A stretch of 64,000 bases of DNA from JANQOH01 sp965200095 (GTDB taxonomy: Bacteria; Pseudomonadota; Alphaproteobacteria; UBA7887). The position numbers and the translations under genes are program-made. Location: positions 2,170,001-2,234,000 of the forward strand of contig OZ241350.1 in assembly GCA_965200095.1 (NCBI GenBank), given 5' to 3'. The number at the start of each line of letters is the position of its first letter. Position 1 is the stretch's first letter. Below are positions 8,621 through 18,805 of the stretch, one piece after another. The notes below the pieces were generated by a model. That model had not been told where the DNA came from, ran no database searches, and saw only the letters and a program-made list of their open reading frames with translations.

Positions 8621-9275
8621 CTTCCCTGGACTCCCAATACGTTCTCACAGCCTCGAACCGATCGATACGGGTCCGTATCTTGTCGATCTCTCGCGGATAG
8701 AACTCATCCATGGCCTCGCACAGTTGCAGCATCCATCGCTTCCGCGAATATCCTTGCGTTATACGAATGTCATTGGAATTGGCGAGCTGTATCTGCCCCC
8801 ACCCCAGTGCGCCGACAGTAAGACACTCCCAATCGAGAAATTCGATTGGAGAGAATAAAACGTCCGACACCGTAACCTTCATTCCTGAGACAGAATATTT
8901 TATTGCGAGAATAGCAAATACATTCGTATCCGATTCGTAGAATCGGGAAAGCCGTTCCACAGACGTAAGCGCAGGCATGTTGAATCGCGTATCTTCCCTG
9001 TGCGTCTTGACATCTATTACAGAGTAGAATCCTTCCTTGTCGGAGAAGGCGAGATCGGCCATCGCCCGGCGCGCAAAATCGCCCGAGTACTCCAGACACC
9101 ATGCCCCAAGAAAAGATTCGAACTCCTTCGCCACAAGATTTTCGAGCGCATCGCCGACAGCCCTGGGACTGCCGGCGACCGGTTCCGTCAGGAAATCGGG
9201 CACGGAATTGATATAATCCCGAACCTTCGCAGCTACCTGGCAGTTGTGCCCCTTGTAATAGAAATTCGCTTTCAC
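8607..9275 (-). CDS. type II restriction endonuclease (PD-(D/E)XK)
   Basis: Protein of 222 aa starting at GTG, which overlaps the methyltransferase stop as GTGA. The catalytic core is seen as MADLAF with Asp74 and VIDVKTH with Asp88 and Lys90, a D-X13-DxK arrangement of the PD-(D/E)XK fold. The preceding helix GDALENLVAKEFESF is typical of the first core helix with a Glu. The recognition sequence cannot be read off. Local base composition is distinctly richer in A+T than the flanking metabolic genes, which fits horizontal acquisition. The immediate methyltransferase partner makes the type II R-M call strong, although the endonuclease subfamily was not recognised. Confidence 0.8.
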   Translation of the reverse strand: MKANFYYKGHNCQVAAKVRDYINSVPDFLTEPVAGSPRAVGDALENLVAKEFESFLGAWCLEYSGDFARRAMADLAFSDKEGFYSVIDVKTHREDTRFNMPALTSVERLSRFYESDTNVFAILAIKYSVSGMKVTVSDVLFSPIEFLDWECLTVGALGWGQIQLANSNDIRITQGYSRKRWMLQLCEAMDEFYPREIDKIRTRIDRFEAVRTYWESREDVWA

Positions 9276-10261
9276 GGCAGACCGCCGATGCAATTTTTGT
9301 CGACTGCGCTCGCGCCGACGCTCCCGGGTCGCGCATTCCTGTCCCAGAAGACGCCGTCCTCGTAACCCTGGATACGCGGATCGCGTTTCGCCGCCGCGAT
9401 CCGTTTCAAAGCCCAGCACAGATAGGTTTTGTCGATATCGACGCCACACCAGCGCCGCGACAACTTCTCCGCAACCACAACCGTAGTTCCGCTTCCGAGG
9501 AACGGATCGAAGACGAGATCTCCCGCCCGCGAGCTCGCGAGAAGCAGCTTCGCGATCAATTTCTCCGGCTTCTGGGTGGGATGATCCGTATTCTCCGGCA
9601 TGGACCAGAAGGGAACCGTCACGTCGGTCCATATATTCGAGGGATGGGTCAGCCGGAAGGCGCCGCCCGGCTCTCGACGCCAGTCTTTGGGCTGGCCGCT
9701 CGCCCTGTATGGCGCCAGAACCCTGCGCTTCAATTTCACCGCGTCTACGTCGAAACGGTATCGGTCCGATCTCGTACAGAACCATATATCTTCGGAATTG
9801 TTCTTCCAATTAGCTTTCGCGCCGCGCCCCTTTCCCCTCTCCCAGGTGATCCGGTTACGAACCCGGAATTTCGCTTCCAGAATCGGCGATATCGACATCG
9901 AGGTCCGCCAATCGGAACAGACGTAAATTGTCGCGTCCGGTTTCATCGCGGGCAAGAGCGCATCGATCAGCCCTCGAAACCAATCCCCATACTCGTCCGC
10001 TCCCCTCCTGCCGAACCGGGCGCCGTTGAAGGTCCTGGTCAGGTTATACGGCGGGTCGAGAACGAGGAGATCGACGAAGGCGGACGGGAGATGTTTCGCC
10101 ACCTCGAAAATATCCCCCGCAACGACGCGCCCCTCGACATCGGACGCAGCGACCGGTCCATCCACCCGGAGGACGCCGCGCGACAGGCGAGCGATTTCCG
10201 CCTCCGTGCACGACAGCGTCCGGTTCCGGGGCGCACGGTTGCGCATCGTCGGCGCGCTCAT
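9272..10261 (-). CDS. type II DNA methyltransferase, beta class (N6-A or N4-C)
   Basis: Protein of 329 aa from the ATG at 10261; an ATG at 10246 is also possible. The catalytic motif DPPYNLT is at residues 69-72 and the AdoMet-binding motif DPFLGSGTT lies near the C-terminus. This order, catalytic motif before FxGxG, defines the beta class. DPPY fits adenine-N6 or cytosine-N4 methylation; which of the two is not decided. The segment between them (HPTQKPEKLIAKLL) is standard. It should protect the host site cut by the endonuclease encoded immediately downstream. The gene begins 74 bp after livK ends, on the same strand, so it may be partly read through from livK. Confidence 0.9.
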   Translation of the reverse strand: MSAPTMRNRAPRNRTLSCTEAEIARLSRGVLRVDGPVAASDVEGRVVAGDIFEVAKHLPSAFVDLLVLDPPYNLTRTFNGARFGRRGADEYGDWFRGLIDALLPAMKPDATIYVCSDWRTSMSISPILEAKFRVRNRITWERGKGRGAKANWKNNSEDIWFCTRSDRYRFDVDAVKLKRRVLAPYRASGQPKDWRREPGGAFRLTHPSNIWTDVTVPFWSMPENTDHPTQKPEKLIAKLLLASSRAGDLVFDPFLGSGTTVVVAEKLSRRWCGVDIDKTYLCWALKRIAAAKRDPRIQGYEDGVFWDRNARPGSVGASAVDKNCIGGLP

Positions 10262-10335
10262 GAGACCGGAAGCGGGAAGCGGAGCGGCGGCCCCGTCGAC
10301 GGGCCGCCGCCGGATCGAGGTCTTGCGACTCGCCG

Positions 10336-11445
10336 CTACATGTCCGTGTAGCCGTAAGCGCCGTCGGTCCACTCGTAGAACACGTAGCCCGGAAGCGCGA
10401 CATCGCCCTTGCCGTCGAAGGTGAGCTCGCCCAGAACCGTGTCGAAGGTCAGCGTGCGCATCTGCTCGACCAGCGCATTGATGTCGGTGCTGCCGGCGGC
10501 CTCGGCGGCCTGCGCGAAAACCTGGATCGCCGCGTAGGTGTAGAGCGTATAGCCTTCGGGCTTGTAGCCCTGCTCCATGAAGCGCGCGACGACTTCGGCG
10601 GCGGCTTCGTTCTTCGTGGGGTCCGGAGAGAAGGAGAACAGCGTGCCCTCGCCGGCATCGCCGGTGATCGACCAGAACTCTTCGGTGACCAGGGCGTCGC
10701 CCGACACCAGCGTCGCGTCGAGGCCCTGAGAGTCGGCCTGACGGACGATGAGCCCGGCTTCGGTGTGATAACCGCCGAGATAGATGACATCGATCTCTTC
10801 GGCCTTCAGCTTGCTCACCAGCGCCGTGTAGTCCTTCTCGCCGGCGGTGTAGGCCTCGTAGAGGGCTTCCTCGACGCCCGCGGCGTTCAGCGCCTTTTTC
10901 GTCTCGTCGGCGAGCCCCTTCCCGTAGGCCGTCTTGTCGTGGAGGATGGCGATGCGCTGGCCGGGGAACACCCGCGCGAGGAAGTTTCCGGCGACGAGGC
11001 CCTGCTGATCGTCGCGCCCGCAGGTGCGGAAGACGTTTTCGTACCCCTGTTCGGTGAGCAGCGGGTTCGTGGACGCGGGCGAGATCTGGAGGATGCCTTC
11101 CTCGTAATAGACCTCGGAGGCGGGGATGGAGGTGCTCGAGCAGAAATGCCCGGCGACGAAGGCGACCCCCTTGTTGACCATCTGGTTGGCGACGGCGACC
11201 GCCTGCTTCGCCTCGCAGGCGTCGTCACCGATCTCCAGCACCAGGCGGTTGCCGAGCACGCCGCCGGCGGCGTTGATGTCGGCGACCGCCATTTCGGCGC
11301 CGCGAGTCATCTGCTCGCCGAAAATGGCGTACTGGCCGGTCACCGACCCGGCGGTGCCGATAAGCAGCTCTTCGGCGGCCGCGCCGCCCGCCAACCCGCC
11401 CGACAGAACGGCCGCCGCAGCGGCCGCGAATACGCGCTTTCTCAT
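10336..11445 (-). CDS. livK: branched-chain amino-acid-type ABC transporter substrate-binding protein
   Basis: Periplasmic binding protein of 369 aa. The signal peptide MRKRVFAAAAAAVLSGGLAGG is cut near AAAEE. The mature type I periplasmic-binding fold starts ELLIGTAGSVTGQYAIFG and continues with MAVADINAAGGVLG, as in LivJ/LivK. One disulfide pair is likely (GDDACEAKQAV with HFCSST). It should deliver Leu/Ile/Val or another amide-type ligand to the LivHMGF permease encoded at 13712-17410. Unlike the usual continuous operon, it is separated from livF by DUF6867 and by two + strand genes, so it needs its own promoter in 11446-11703. The ligand cannot be predicted from sequence alone. Confidence 0.93.
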   Translation of the reverse strand: MRKRVFAAAAAAVLSGGLAGGAAAEELLIGTAGSVTGQYAIFGEQMTRGAEMAVADINAAGGVLGNRLVLEIGDDACEAKQAVAVANQMVNKGVAFVAGHFCSSTSIPASEVYYEEGILQISPASTNPLLTEQGYENVFRTCGRDDQQGLVAGNFLARVFPGQRIAILHDKTAYGKGLADETKKALNAAGVEEALYEAYTAGEKDYTALVSKLKAEEIDVIYLGGYHTEAGLIVRQADSQGLDATLVSGDALVTEEFWSITGDAGEGTLFSFSPDPTKNEAAAEVVARFMEQGYKPEGYTLYTYAAIQVFAQAAEAAGSTDINALVEQMRTLTFDTVLGELTFDGKGDVALPGYVFYEWTDGAYGYTDM

Positions 11446-11703
11446 CGTCGTTCTCCTGATGTTTCGGGACCGTGCCGACCGGCAGGGCCGGATCGCCGCG
11501 CCTCACGCGCGACCACGAACGTCGGCCGGCAATATCGCCATGCGCACCGCTGTTTTCAACCCGGCATTCCGGTGACCAAACCGACCGTGCGGCGGCGGCG
11601 GTTACGTGGTATCGTCCGTTGCCACAGCCGCCGACGCGCTGCCTGCGGAGTGTCGACGATCAGTCGAACGACACCGATGCTATGGATGGGACATCACGCT
11701 GCA

Positions 11704-12621
11704 ATGCGGTCTAATGCCCAAACCACTGCCGAATTTAACCCATATCGTGTCATGACCGTTGCAGAGGAATGGGCGCACGAGCGCGAAGACATGGGAAGCA
11801 AATCGAAATTCTGGTACACCGACGACGATGGGCTTCGGTGGCTCTTCAAAACCCCCAGACCGGAGACGGGTGAGCATTGGGCAGAGAAGATCGCCGCCGA
11901 GATCGCCGCCGGGCTCAATATCGCTCATGCAAGGGTGGAGCTGGCGCAATTCGAACGGCAGCGCGGCTCTGCAACCGAATCTTTCACCCGCGACCGTCCA
12001 AGATCTCTATATCATGGCAACCAACTGCTCGCCAGGGTTTTTAACGGCTACGATCCCGAAAAAACATTTCAAAATTCGAATCACACTCTGGAAAACATAT
12101 GGCTGGCGCTGGATAAATTTTTCCGCAGAAAGTCCAATCGGGCAAAGGAGGTCTTCGCTGAATATCTGGTGCTCGATTCCTTAATCGGTAATACGGATCG
12201 CCATCATGAGAACTGGGCGTTGTTGAGTCGCCGTGTAGCGAACCGGTGGAGATGGTTCGTAGCTCCGTCATACGATCATGCCTCGTCTCTTGGCCGAGAA
12301 CTCTCGGATGAAGTCCGCCACAGGTGGATCGCCGATAAACGCATTGGCTGCTATTCGGAATCGAAAAAGGCGAGAGGCGGCATCTATTGGTCGGAGGAGG
12401 ATCGGAAAGCACCCAGCCCTCTTGAGCTGGTCCGGCGAGCACATGATTGTTATCCTTCCCTGTTCGCAAAGGCTCTGAAGAAATTGGAAAAATTGTGCGA
12501 CGATACCAGGAGAAACATTGTGAATCGTATTCCTGAAGATTGGATGACACCTTCTTCGCGTATGTTCGCTATCGAGTTGATGCGATACAACATGAACGAA
12601 CTGAGGAAATTGGGATCGTGA
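11704..12621 (+). CDS. HipA/HipT-like Ser/Thr kinase
   Basis: Protein of about 305 aa; an ATG at 11686 would add six residues and no strong ribosome site decides. It matches the catalytic part of HipA kinases. A probable ATP-binding lysine is seen in WLFKTPRP (Lys49). The catalytic loop is IGNTDRHHENW (161-171, Asp165, Asn170), and the metal-binding segment is SYDHASSLG (Asp191). The HipA N-terminal subdomain is missing from this protein and appears instead in the next gene, whose GTG overlaps this stop. That split resembles HipS/HipT of HipBST systems, where the kinase phosphorylates tRNA synthetases. No HipB-like DNA-binding antitoxin is seen. A+T is higher than in the liv genes on either side, suggesting an insertion. 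Confidence 0.82.
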   Translation: MRSNAQTTAEFNPYRVMTVAEEWAHEREDMGSKSKFWYTDDDGLRWLFKTPRPETGEHWAEKIAAEIAAGLNIAHARVELAQFERQRGSATESFTRDRPRSLYHGNQLLARVFNGYDPEKTFQNSNHTLENIWLALDKFFRRKSNRAKEVFAEYLVLDSLIGNTDRHHENWALLSRRVANRWRWFVAPSYDHASSLGRELSDEVRHRWIADKRIGCYSESKKARGGIYWSEEDRKAPSPLELVRRAHDCYPSLFAKALKKLEKLCDDTRRNIVNRIPEDWMTPSSRMFAIELMRYNMNELRKLGS

Positions 12622-13355
12622 ATACACGAATCCTTTTTTTGGCGTGGCAAGAACCGGGGAGCCGGCGGTGGTTTCCTGTGGGCCGGCTCGACGCCGAAGG
12701 AGATTCCTATCGATTCCGTTATACGCGAGGCGCGGAGCGCGCCCTGCGAGAGGCTCGTTTTCCGTTGTCTCTGGAATTCCCGTATATTGCAAAGGATTAC
12801 CGCGCCAAAAACCTTTTCGTCACATTCAGGAATCGCGTCATGGCGCGCGGACGGCCCGATCGCGCGGACCATCTGCGCAGCCTCGGCCTCAAAGAAAACG
12901 CCGATCCGGTCGAAATCCTTTCCGTGAATGGCGGTCGCCGCGTCACCGATGCGTATCAAGTCTTTCCCAGACTCTCGAAGGACAGTGAAGGAAAATTCAC
13001 TTGCCGCTTCTTTCTGCATGGCTGGCGTTACACCCCCAGCGTCGCCCAGGAGCGGATCGGTAAGTTGGAGAGCGGAGAGGAACTGCGCGTCGCGATCGAA
13101 TTGGAGAACCCGGCGACCGGACTTGCCGCGCAGATCCAGACGGAGGACTACCACATGATCGGCTGGGCGCCGCGCTGGCTCGCGCCGGATGTCGCCGCGG
13201 CGGCCCGCGAAACCGGGGAATGCGCCGCCCGCGTCGTGCGCATCAACCCGCTGCCGCCGCCGTCCCCGCAACGGGTCCTGATCGAAATGACGGGGCGCTG
13301 GGACGCGCACGAGCCGATGACGGGCGGGGATTTCGTCCCCCTGGTCGGCGATTGA
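12618..13355 (+). CDS. HipA N-subdomain (HipS-like) and HIRAN domain protein
   Basis: Protein of 245 aa starting at GTG (overlap GTGA with the kinase stop) behind GAGGAAATT. Residues 1-118 resemble the HipA N-terminal subdomain: FPVGRLDAEGDSYRFRY, then FPLSLEFPY, LFVTFRNRVMARGRPD and GGRRVTDAYQVFP. Residues about 125-195 form a HIRAN-like module (FFLHGWRY, SGEELRVAIELENP, YHMIGWAPRWL), a fold that binds DNA 3' ends in helicase-like factors. The pairing with a HipT-like kinase suggests that this protein restrains or targets the kinase, possibly in response to DNA damage or foreign DNA. That function is inference. Family assignment is from pattern recognition only. Confidence 0.75.
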   Translation: MNTRILFLAWQEPGSRRWFPVGRLDAEGDSYRFRYTRGAERALREARFPLSLEFPYIAKDYRAKNLFVTFRNRVMARGRPDRADHLRSLGLKENADPVEILSVNGGRRVTDAYQVFPRLSKDSEGKFTCRFFLHGWRYTPSVAQERIGKLESGEELRVAIELENPATGLAAQIQTEDYHMIGWAPRWLAPDVAAAARETGECAARVVRINPLPPPSPQRVLIEMTGRWDAHEPMTGGDFVPLVGD

Positions 13356-13362
13356 CGCGCGC

Positions 13363-13707
13363 TCAGCCCTTCTCGCGATAGCGCCAGAGACCGGCGCGTT
13401 CGTAGAGCCACGGATACTGCCGGACCATGTTGGCGGTCCGGGACAGGCGCCAGGCGACCAGACCGACCGCCATGATCGCCGCCGTGTCCAGCAGATAGCC
13501 CGGCAGGGAGAACAGCGGTCCGTCGAACAAGGCGTAGACGAGGAAACGGTCGGCCGCTCCGAGGCCGCAGCAGGCTGCAACCAGCTGCCAGGCGGGGCGC
13601 CAGGCGCCGGCGATCGCCCGGCCGGTGAGCACTGCGGCGCCGCCGCCGGCGATCAGCGTCAGGCCGACGAAAACGGCGAGGTGGGTTCCGGACCAGGGCA
13701 TGCTCAT
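13363..13707 (-). CDS. DUF6867 membrane protein linked to liv genes
   Basis: Protein of 114 aa with three hydrophobic segments (about residues 9-30, 37-58 and 63-84) and a conserved-looking C-terminal tail NMVRQYPWLYERAGLWRYREK. Small proteins of this kind (DUF6867) commonly follow livF in alphaproteobacteria. The start is 4 bp downstream of the livF stop on the same strand, so it is co-transcribed with livHMGF. It ends 7 bp from the stop of the convergent HIRAN gene. Function unknown; a transporter accessory role is only suggested by position. Confidence 0.75.
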   Translation of the reverse strand: MSMPWSGTHLAVFVGLTLIAGGGAAVLTGRAIAGAWRPAWQLVAACCGLGAADRFLVYALFDGPLFSLPGYLLDTAAIMAVGLVAWRLSRTANMVRQYPWLYERAGLWRYREKG

Positions 13708-13711
13708 GGCG

Positions 13712-15218
<1,507 letters not shown>

Positions 15219-15222
<4 letters not shown>

Positions 15223-16487
15223 GCGCCCGCTCCGCGCCGGGCGAGGCGCAGCGTCGGCTCGCGATGGGCGAGCAGGCCGCGCGGGCGCCAGATCATGATG
15301 AGCACCATCGCCAGGCCGAAGGCCAGCATCCGGTATTCGGAGAACTCCCGAAGGAACTCCGGCAGCAAGACGATCGCGCAGGCCGCCAGCACGACGCCGA
15401 CCTGGCTTCCCATGCCGCCGAGGACGACGATGGCGAGAATGATCGCCGATTCGACGAAGGTGAAACTTTCGGGGCTGATGAAACCTGCCCTCGCCGCGAA
15501 GAAAGAGCCGGCGAAACCGCCGAACATGGCGCCGAGCGCAAAGGCGGACAGTTTGACGTTGACGGGGTCGATCCCCAGCGAGCGACTGGCGATCTCGTCC
15601 TCGCGCAGCGCTTCCCACGCGCGCCCCAGAGGCAGTTTGCGAATACGCAGCACGAACAGGTTCGTCAGCAGCGCCAGCGCGAGAATGATGAAGTAGAGAA
15701 AGATCACCCGGTGTTCGCTGGCGAAGGGGATGTCGAAATAATTGTGGAAACTCTCGTCCTCCGGCGCGCGCCGGGCGAAGCTCAGGCCGAAAAAGGTGGG
15801 CCGCGGAATGCCGCCGATACCGTTGGGACCGCCGGAAAACGCGACCCAATTGGTCAGCACCAGACGGATGATCTCGCCGAACCCGAGAGTGACGATGGCG
15901 AGATAGTCGCCCCGCAGGCGCAGCACCGGATAGCCGAGCAGAATGCCGAACGCCGCCGCAAACGCGCCCGCAAGCGGCAGACACGCCCAGAACGACAGGC
16001 CCCACGTCGTGGCGAGCAGCGCAAAACTGTAGGCGCCCACGGCGTAGAAGGCGACATAGCCGAGATCGAGCAGGCCGGCGAGACCGACGACGATGTTCAG
16101 GCCCCAGCCGAGCATGACGTAAATCAGGACCAGCGTCGCGATATCGACGACATAGCGGTCGGAGAACGGCAGGAACGGCAGCGCCGCGGCCGCGGCGACG
16201 GCGGCGACCGCGAACGGCGCGGCGAAGCGGCCGAAGCCCGCCGCCGCCGCGCCGGTCCCGGCGCGCAGGGCGGCCGCGGCGGCGGCGGGCAGGCGCATGA
16301 ACGACAGCAGCAGCCGCCCGGCGAACACCGCGGCGACCCCGATCGCCAGCGCCGTCCAGCGGCCCTCGACCTCCAGCCCTTCCGGGCCGGCGGGGAAGAC
16401 GCGCAGGCCGACAAGCGGAATGCCGAGGACGAGCGCGACGGCCGACGCGAGGCCGGCGTCGCGAAGCGCCCTGGGGAAGGTGCGCAC
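15219..16487 (-). CDS. livM: branched-chain amino-acid ABC transporter permease LivM
   Basis: Permease of 422 aa, GTG start 8 bp after livH. The N-terminal 100 residues hold two or three extra hydrophobic segments rich in Ala. The conserved LivM core then begins with LIYVMLGWGLNIVVGLAG and LGYVAFYAVGAYSFAL. The cytoplasmic loop contacting LivF/LivG (GRAWEALREDEIASRSLGI) and the following helices are intact. It forms the membrane channel with LivH. Confidence 0.95.
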
Positions 16488-16495
16488 CCGGCGCC

Positions 16496-17410
16496 TCAGA
16501 CCTTCTCGATTTCGGGGCGGCCGAGCAGACCGGTCGGACGGAAGATGAGCACCAGGACGAGAATGCCGAACGCGGCGACATCCTTGTATTCGACCGAGAA
16601 ATAGCCGGAGAAAAAGGCCTCGACCATCCCCAGGAGGAGGCCCCCGAGCATCGCTCCCGGCAGCGACCCGATCCCGCCGAGGACGGCGGCGGTGAACGCC
16701 TTGAGGCCGGCGATGAAGCCCATGAAGAAGTCCACCACGCCGTAATAGAGAGAGGCCATGATTCCGGCGACCGCGGCGAGCGCCGCCCCCATCACGAAGG
16801 TGAGCGAGATCGTCCGGTCGACATCGATGCCGAGCAGCATCGCCATCGTCCGGTCCTGTTCGCAGGCGCGCTGGGCGCGCCCCAGCGCGGTGCCGCCGAT
16901 GACCGCGGCAAACGCCGTCATCAACGCCACCGTCAGCACGACGATGAGAATTTGCACGAAACTCAGGCGCACGGCGAAATCCGCCGTTTCGTAGACGGTG
17001 AAGCCGCGGGTCAGAATGGGGCTGAGCGCCTTGACGCCGGCGCCCTGGGAGATGAGCACATAGTTCTGCAATGCGAGCGACATGCCGATGGCGCTGATCA
17101 GCGCCGCGAGACGCTGCGTGCCGCGCAGCGGTCGATAGGCGATGCGTTCGACCGACCAGCCGTAGGCGGCCGTGAACAGCATGGTGACGATGAGGACGAC
17201 GAGCAGCGCGAACGGCACCCAGGTAATGCCGGCGGCGCCGAGGATGGTGAAGGCGATCACCGCGACGAAGGCGCCGATCATGTAGATCTCGCCATGCGCG
17301 AAATTGATCATCCCGATGATGCCGTACACCATCGTGTAGCCGATGGCGATCAACCCGTACATGCTGCCGAGCGTCACGCCGTTGATCAGCTGTTCGAGGA
17401 AATACGCCAT
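16496..17410 (-). CDS. livH: branched-chain amino-acid ABC transporter permease LivH
   Basis: Permease of 304 aa and first gene of the livHMGF run. Typical family segments are LINGVTLGSMYGLIAIGYTM at the N-terminus, INFAHGEIYMIGAF and the coupling loop GRAQRACEQDRTMAMLLGID. About eight membrane helices are expected. Its upstream gap of 76 bp to hemA must hold any promoter, unless it is read from hemA on the same strand. Confidence 0.95.
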   Translation of the reverse strand: MAYFLEQLINGVTLGSMYGLIAIGYTMVYGIIGMINFAHGEIYMIGAFVAVIAFTILGAAGITWVPFALLVVLIVTMLFTAAYGWSVERIAYRPLRGTQRLAALISAIGMSLALQNYVLISQGAGVKALSPILTRGFTVYETADFAVRLSFVQILIVVLTVALMTAFAAVIGGTALGRAQRACEQDRTMAMLLGIDVDRTISLTFVMGAALAAVAGIMASLYYGVVDFFMGFIAGLKAFTAAVLGGIGSLPGAMLGGLLLGMVEAFFSGYFSVEYKDVAAFGILVLVLIFRPTGLLGRPEIEKV

Positions 17411-17486
17411 CTCTCCCCCCGCGCCGCGCCGCCCTGCCTAGCGCAGACCGCGCGCGCTTCCAACCGGTTTTCGCGTCCGCAGGCGC

Positions 17487-18701
17487 CTACGCCGCAGCGC
17501 GGCGAAGCCCGAGACGATCCCACACGCGGCGCAGCGCCGTTACCAGCGCGTCCATCATGGCGTCGTCGTGCAGCGGAGTCGGCGTGATGCGCAGGCGCTC
17601 GGTCCCGCGCGGCACGGTGGGGTAGTTGATGGGCTGGACGTAAATATCGAAGTCGCGCAGCAAGGCGTCGCTCGCGCCCTTGCACAGGGCCGCGTCCCCC
17701 ACCATCGCCGGCACGATGTGGCTCGGATTGTCGAGGACAGGAATGCCGGCGGAAGCGAGGCGGCGTTTCAGCGTCCGCGCGCGTTCGCCGTGGCGTTCGC
17801 GTTCGGCGCCGCTCGATTTGAGGTGACGAACCGCGGCCAGCGCGCCCGCGGCGACAGCCGGCGGAAGCGACGTGGTGAAAATGAACCCCGGCGCGAAGGA
17901 CCGCACCGCGTCGCACAGCGCCGCCGACGCGGCGACATAGCCGCCCATGACGCCGAACGCCTTGGCGAGCGTCCCCTCGATGGCGTCGATGCGGCCCATA
18001 TGCCCGTCGCGCTCGGCGACGCCGCCGCCCCGCGCGCCGTACATGCCCACGGCGTGCACCTCGTCGAGATAGGTGAGCGCGCCGTGGCGTTCCGCCGCGT
18101 CGCAGATCTCGCCGATGGGCGCGATATCGCCGTCCATCGAATAGACCGACTCGAAGGCGACGATCTTGGGCGCGGCGGGGTCGAGTCCGGCGAGCAGCGC
18201 ATCGAGATGCTCTACGTCGTTGTGGCGGAAAATCTTCTTCGGCGCCCGCGAGTGCCGCACCCCCTCGATCATCGAGGCGTGGTTGAGAGCGTCCGACAGG
18301 ATGACGCAGCCCGGCAGCATGGCGCCCAGCGTCGACAGCGCCGCCTGGTTCGCGATGTAGCCCGAAGTGAAGAGCAGGGCCGCTTCCTTGCCGTGGAGGT
18401 CGGCGAGTTCGCGCTCGAGCAGAACGTGGTAGTGGGTGGTGCCGGATATGTTGCGGGTGCCGCCGGAGCCCGCCCCGGCGCGGCGCGCCGCCTCGCACAT
18501 CGCCTCGATCACGCGCGGGTGCTGGCCCATGCCGAGATAGTCGTTCGAGCACCAGACGGTGATCTCGCGTTCGCTCTCCCCGTCGCGCCAGACCGCGCGG
18601 GGGAAACGCCCGGCGCACCGCGCCAGATCGGCGAAGACCCGGTATCGGCCCTCCGCCTTCACCTCCTCCAACGCCCTGGCGAAATGCGCTTCGTAGTCCA
18701 T
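17487..18701 (-). CDS. hemA: 5-aminolevulinate synthase (C4/Shemin pathway)
   Basis: PLP enzyme of 404 aa that condenses glycine and succinyl-CoA to 5-aminolevulinate, first step of haem synthesis in alphaproteobacteria. The start MDYEAHFARALEEVKAEGRYRVF is typical. Conserved stretches include WCSNDYLGMGQHP, GSGGTRNISGTTHYHV, DEVHAVGMYG and the PLP-lysine region TLAKAFGVMGGY (Lys near 245). The C-terminal region FDIYVQPINYPTVPRGTERLR matches ALAS rather than KBL or BioF. It marks the lineage as alphaproteobacterial. Confidence 0.95.
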   Translation of the reverse strand: MDYEAHFARALEEVKAEGRYRVFADLARCAGRFPRAVWRDGESEREITVWCSNDYLGMGQHPRVIEAMCEAARRAGAGSGGTRNISGTTHYHVLLERELADLHGKEAALLFTSGYIANQAALSTLGAMLPGCVILSDALNHASMIEGVRHSRAPKKIFRHNDVEHLDALLAGLDPAAPKIVAFESVYSMDGDIAPIGEICDAAERHGALTYLDEVHAVGMYGARGGGVAERDGHMGRIDAIEGTLAKAFGVMGGYVAASAALCDAVRSFAPGFIFTTSLPPAVAAGALAAVRHLKSSGAERERHGERARTLKRRLASAGIPVLDNPSHIVPAMVGDAALCKGASDALLRDFDIYVQPINYPTVPRGTERLRITPTPLHDDAMMDALVTALRRVWDRLGLRRAAA

Positions 18702-18805
18702 GGCGGCGCGTTCCCGATTATCCCCGGCGCAACGTATTCCCGAGCCTTTGGCGTCGCAAATCGGACGGGACGGATGCGTCACGGCGCGGCGCCGAAGGCC
18801 TCAGA

